A stretch of DNA of 64,000 bases. Source: Mortierella sp. BCC40632 (lineage: Eukaryota; Mortierellomycota; Mortierellomycetes; Mortierellales; Mortierellaceae). Positions 59,934 to 64,000 of this stretch are shown here, piece by piece. The notes beneath the pieces were generated by a model that saw nothing but the letters and a program-made list of their open reading frames with translations, was not told where the DNA came from and did no database searches. Position 1 is the stretch's first letter. Each line of letters begins with the position of its first letter. The stretch covers positions 1,317,501-1,381,500 of the forward strand of contig WAEK01000001.1 in the NCBI GenBank assembly GCA_011634665.1. The letters run 5' to 3'. A program made the position numbers and the translations under genes.

Positions 59934-60830
59934 CCTGTTATTCTTTTTCTTTTTTCTTTTCTTTCTTTTTTTTTTATTCGTTCCTTCTCACATTGGTCAT
60001 CCAATTCGATGTTTGGGAATGGAATCCCCATATTGAATAGTTACAAGTTCAAGAAGCAGAGATAAAGAGGAGAAGAAGAAGAAGAAGAAAAAAAGGTAGA
60101 TGAAGGTGAAAGAGAATCCAGCCACTTTTGTTTAAGAAGAACCGCTAAAAAAGGAGGATGGATGGTAAAGAAAGAACTAGAGGGCATAAAGGTCAAGGGA
60201 ACGGCCTAAAAAAAAAAAAAAAAAATAGAACCGCTAGCATGGATCCTACTTGTCTCCGTCATTGGTTCAAAGTAGTGCATTTGGGAACCAAAATTCAATG
60301 AAGAGAGAAAAAGTATCCCCTTTCTCCTTTCTCCTTTCTCCCTCCTTCCTTTCATTTCGCATTTTTTTTTTGTTTCCTTGGACTTTATTAATACGGCCAC
60401 AGTTTGGAGACCGATCCTAAGCGTTCGTCAAGATCACTGGGGATGAGCCAAGTCGGACGAGTAGGATCCATATATTGATATATAAAAAAGGATGAGGAGG
60501 AAGGGGAAAGGTATTATAGAATAGATTCATAACATAGCAGGAGCAGAAAAGTCTCTGAAGAAATAGAAAGGGTCATTACAACTATAGAAGGATAGGGAGG
60601 AGGGAAGAAGGGAAGGGTGGGGTGGGGAGAGTTGCGATCATACAAGGATCATACAAAAAGATTCACGAACACAGAGATCTGAAAATAATACGACTCTCTG
60701 GACGGGATTCCTTTTAAAAAAAGAAAGATTAACAAAGGATCCCTCCTCCAAAGAGAAAAAAAAAAGACAGAGAGAAAGAAAAGTACAGCTGGAGGGAGAG
60801 TTTCTTTGCGTGTGTGCACTTGATTGGCTT

Positions 60831-62796
60831 TTAAAAGTCCATAAAGATAGGCGAAGGTGGTGCTTGGGGGATCGCCTTCTTATTCTCAAGGGTCTCTTGT
60901 GCTTCTTCAATACCCCGTTGCACAATCAACCGGAGCCATGTCTGAAGTTGTTGACGACCCAACTCTGTCTGCCGAACAATATCAATCGGCTTGAAGGATC
61001 CCTCAGCGATCTTGAACTCGAGTCGAAACCTGCAAGCTCTAGAAGAGAAAAAAAAATAGATATGCAAGGTCAGAGATCATGGTTCCAATATAGGATCTCC
61101 TAATGCAAAATCGGAACAAATAATCATGGACTTGACCGACGTACTGGATCAGGAACCGCCAGTTATCTGCACCTCGCCAAGTGCGTTTAGTATCTTCGTG
61201 AATCTTGTCTACAATGCCGAACGGCATGCTAGTCAGGCCGATGAACGCATTGAACACCATACACATCACATATCCGTCACTGTTGAATCGTAATCCAAGT
61301 TTAGAACCAGTCGATTAGTAAAAAAAAAAAAAAAAAAAAAAAAAGGGGGAACACACCAACAAATGACAATGACAACATTTGAGGCGTGTGAGAAAAAAAA
61401 AAGAAAAGAACAGAAAAGAAAAAAGGGTCCCTACCGCAATGCTTGGATGAAGCCTTCCAAGTCGTTGGTTGGTGAAGGAATGGATTCACGCGTTTCTGGC
61501 CTAAAGAACTCTAGGAAGGCATGGCAGCGTTCTGGAAGAAAAGGAAGAGAGTGAGTAACCAAATACTAACATGTCAGGGGCGATCTCTTTTCCCTTTCCT
61601 ATCCTCACCCTCACACACACACACATCCCCCCCTTTCTTTGAAAGACACTTTTTTCTTTACCAAGTGAAATGCTGCCATCTGCATCCGGTTGCCATTCGG
61701 GATCATTGATCCAACTAGGGAGTCGGTTCTGTCCAGTACAAATGGTAGGCGTCGGGCTTGATTTCATTGAGGCAGTCTGCTTGGTCAAGAGTCGCTCCAA
61801 CTTGGTCTCGATCTGTTCTGCCTGAGGTCGAAAGAGTTGATCCTGAACCACCATCAGATACTTTTTCATCTCGGTCCGTTCCTGTTCCAAATCCCCGAAT
61901 TGAAGTCGTGCGTAACAATAACCATCCGGTTGGTCCGAACCACTGCTCTCGGAATCGTGGATTCGGTTTCCGAGCTCGAGAAGGGACAACATCTCGATGA
62001 CTGCCAGGGCTGCCTGTCGATGGATCGTCAGGGCCTCGTCAGAGAGGATAGGTGCATACATCGAATAGTTGCGGATCGAAGAAATGGCCTTGGTCGAGGA
62101 CTCGAGCAACGCAAGCAGATCGATCGATACATTGTCATAATGTTGTTGCTGTTGTTGAGAACTGAGCGAGCTACTGGAGAGATCCTTGATATGCGAGAGT
62201 TGTCTCATTGGATCGTCTCCAATAGCAGAGACGGGGGAGTCGAGTGCCTGCTCCTGACCATCCGTCGCATGTGCTGACAGGGATGGATAACTAATGATGC
62301 CCCACACATCAAGGACCACCTGGATATCCTCATGACAGATCCGGAGCAACTCTTCAGGATTAGGTGAAATTAGTTTTAGTCGTGGACAGATGGTGTCGAG
62401 AAAACTGGTCTTGACATCATGACTGTCCTGTCGGGCGAGTCCTTCGCAGACGGTGCCTCCAGAGGCATAGTAGCGTTGCAGGTAGGTAATGGATCCAAGT
62501 GCCCTGATGCTTGCTCTCTTTCTTGCGTTGCCAGAGGCATGCTTGAGCTCTCTAGATTTTTTTTTTTTTCCATTCCCAGGAATAGCAGAGTCAGGAGTCG
62601 GTAGAAGGGGTTTCCACGGTTCGGAAGCACAAGGGAATGGACACGTCCGGGATCAGTTCATTCATTAGGAGGAGTTCTTTGGGGGAATGAGAACAGAAAA
62701 CCACATTGGTCCAGATACAGAGAAAGTGAAAGAGAAAAAAAGTTCCTCTCATTACCTTGGCTTGATGTATCCTTCGGCAAACCGGAGTGCGCTCAT
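60831..62796 (-). CDS. Calponin-homology-like domain protein
   Basis: Predicted cytoskeleton-related protein; the function is inferred only from a CH-like fold pattern. Minus-strand exons: 62796-62756, 62551-61662, 61531-61435, 61279-61145 and 61038-60831, giving 456 residues. The second exon begins after an acceptor (TCTAG) preceded by 13 A, and the phase joins IKPR to ELKHASG. Residues 1-300 are mostly helical, with a Gln run and Leu-rich segments (LLALLESSTKAISSI). From about 312 the chain HAFLEFFRPET, LEGFIQALRDGYVMCMVFNAF, ADNWRFLIQACRFRLEF follows the order of a single CH domain: a helix, LkdG.vLC.l.N, then a helix with NI..FL.aCr. The end helix TWLRLIVQRGIEEAQETL could be a coiled coil. 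All introns are GT-AG. Exact family not known to me. Confidence 0.72.
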
Positions 62797-64000
62797 GATT
62801 TAGGGTATAGATTAAATGGTGGGGAGTCGAGGTCTATTTGTAGGCTAGGGATATCAATGTGAGTGAAGGACATGAGTTAGTCCTGCGTTTGCGCGGAGGT
62901 GGGGGGTGAATCCTAGGGCGAGGAGAAGCAAGCAAAAAAAGAAAGAAAGAAAAGGCAGAGGAGAGGAAAAGGTCGGAGGAAGAGGAGGTGCTGTTGGATA
63001 GTATGCTTTATGCATTACGGCTGCTTTTGTCGGAAAAAAAAGGATATCAGGGCAGCCGCATTTAAGACGGACCATGAGGCCGATGCAGGGTGGAAGGCTG
63101 GGGGTGGAGCGATACGCCCAGGAGGGAGTGAACAAGCAGAAGAAAGAAAGATGCCAAGATGTAAACCACAGATGTTGTGGTCCAGTCAAGAGTATCCGAT
63201 GTCCATGATATGGTCTCTTGAGAAGTCTTGGACCTACCTCTTGGGATATTAGATGAGCTGCAAAAGTGGTGAAGGAGAGTCCAGTGGTGCGAGATCGAAA
63301 TAGGATAATAAAAAAGAAAGAGAGAAAGAAAGAAAAGAAGAAGGTTGGACAAAGGACAAAACAACTCGGCTATTTGGATGAGGCGAGAAGGGGTCGTGAT
63401 GTCGGGCGGTGTGGGAGCGGCGACGGCGACGGCGGCGGTGGTGGTGGTGGAGGAGAAGGAGGAAGAGGAGGAGAGGGGAAGGATGGCAGATACGAAATCG
63501 GTGAGAAAGATGGTGGAGGATGAGAGGACAGACGCGAGAAGGGATGGAGACCGATCGACAGACAGCGGGAGTAAATACAGAAAGGAGTTACGCAAGAGGA
63601 AGGAAAGAGAAAGAGAGAAAGAGAGAAAGAAAGAGAGAGAGAGAGAGAAAAGAGGGACGCCAGGTCGAAACTCTGCAGCCCAATGACTACCATGGCACGA
63701 TAGTTCCAAGAAGCCTTTATTGGCCCAATCTGGTCAGAGGGAGCAAGGAGGCGAGCCGCGCACGCCCCAGCAGGAAAGAAAAAAGCAGAGAAAGATCATG
63801 TATCAAGGACAACCCAAGAGTGCGACACACTCTAGGAGCTCAGCTGGAGCCGGACACTCTCTGCAGCAGAGATGCAATGGGCTCGACGATGAGCAGAGAG
63901 TGAGTAAGTAAGAGATGCACAGGGCGCGACGGGACAGACAATGCAGCGCCTGACGAGCCCGCACGACCGTCGAGAGCCGGCGCCTGTTCGCATGCCTCCT
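62797..64000. other. 5' flank of the CH-like gene and edge of the window
   Basis: No gene supported. It is mostly GA-rich on +, so CT-rich on the sense strand of the CH-like gene, with GGC/GGT-type triplets near 63415-63450. Open frames here encode Arg/Glu/Lys or Leu/Ser low complexity. Confidence 0.5.

Larger units (their letters stand above)
57540..60830. other. Intergenic region upstream of ABCA, with one weak ORF
   Basis: Adjacent to ABCA the + strand is purine-rich (57550-57890), so it is CT-rich on that gene's sense strand. Farther right are CT-rich, CTTT and GA repeats and several T runs. The one open frame worth noting is given separately (59154-59933). The 60.1-60.8 kb part, downstream of the CH-like gene stop, shows no gene. 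Confidence 0.5.

Noticed and set aside
1..64000. CRISPR arrays, tRNA or rRNA genes, bacterial operons
   Set aside because: No spaced direct repeats, cloverleaf-like segments or ribosomal RNA sequence were seen; gene structure is eukaryotic throughout.

Overview
This window is eukaryotic nuclear DNA from an early-diverging filamentous fungus. Mucoromycota in the broad sense, most likely Mortierellomycota, fits best, but this is inferred from protein family content and gene structure because there is no rRNA or other marker here. All confident genes are single-copy housekeeping or regulatory fungal genes. Most are interrupted by short introns of about 70-500 nt with GT-AG borders and a few GC-AG borders. 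The DNA between genes is packed with CT/GA dinucleotide, tetranucleotide and mononucleotide repeats.

Layout from left to right. 1-2.0 kb: repeat-rich upstream DNA. 1.97-5.7 kb (+): cullin-1, 9 exons. 6.3-8.2 kb (-): sphingomyelin-synthase-like membrane phosphotransferase. 8.2-11.8 kb: non-coding or unassigned, many microsatellites. 11.8-14.0 kb (+): NMN adenylyltransferase, 7 exons. 14.4-18.3 kb (-): Hrp1/Nab4-type two-RRM hnRNP with a Q/N-rich N-terminus. 18.8-20.7 kb (-): SET-domain protein methyltransferase. 21.2-26.4 kb (+): coatomer alpha subunit, 11 exons, carrying four single-base frame breaks. 27.1-28.8 kb (-): RNase H2 catalytic subunit. 29.2-30.8 kb (+): F-box/LRR protein. 31.3-32.3 kb (-): P-loop polynucleotide-kinase-like protein. 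32.3-35.9 kb: gene-poor island with degenerate ORFs and a diverged repeat pair. 35.9-39.3 kb (+): Yat2-like carnitine acyltransferase. 39.3-42.2 kb: long microsatellite-rich upstream region. 42.2-47.1 kb (+): Jsn1/Puf2-type RRM plus Pumilio protein. 48.7-53.9 kb (-): MSH3. 54.1-57.5 kb (-): half-size ABCA transporter. 57.5-60.8 kb: upstream DNA with one weak ORF. 60.8-62.8 kb (-): calponin-homology-like protein. 62.8-64 kb: upstream DNA.

There are no operons, and the genes work in unrelated pathways: ubiquitin ligation (CUL1, F-box/LRR), mRNA 3'-end processing and post-transcriptional control (Hrp1, Puf), vesicle coat (COPA), lipid metabolism and transport (SMS-like, ABCA, carnitine acyltransferase), NAD synthesis, and genome maintenance (RNase H2A, MSH3). 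Two divergent pairs share short promoters: SET/COPA (490 bp) and RNASEH2A/F-box (329 bp).

I found no convincing new multi-gene system. The items most worth a second look are: (1) homopolymer-linked frame breaks in COPA, which look like assembly errors; (2) strand-oriented CT microsatellites that mark gene 5' ends; (3) the 32.4-34.9 kb island with a diverged repeat module, a degenerate effector-like ORF and a near-perfect hairpin; (4) a raised share of GC-AG introns; (5) a TTGGGG-rich G-quadruplex candidate; (6) a weak ORF with a Cys/His cluster whose predicted membrane segment is encoded by a microsatellite.
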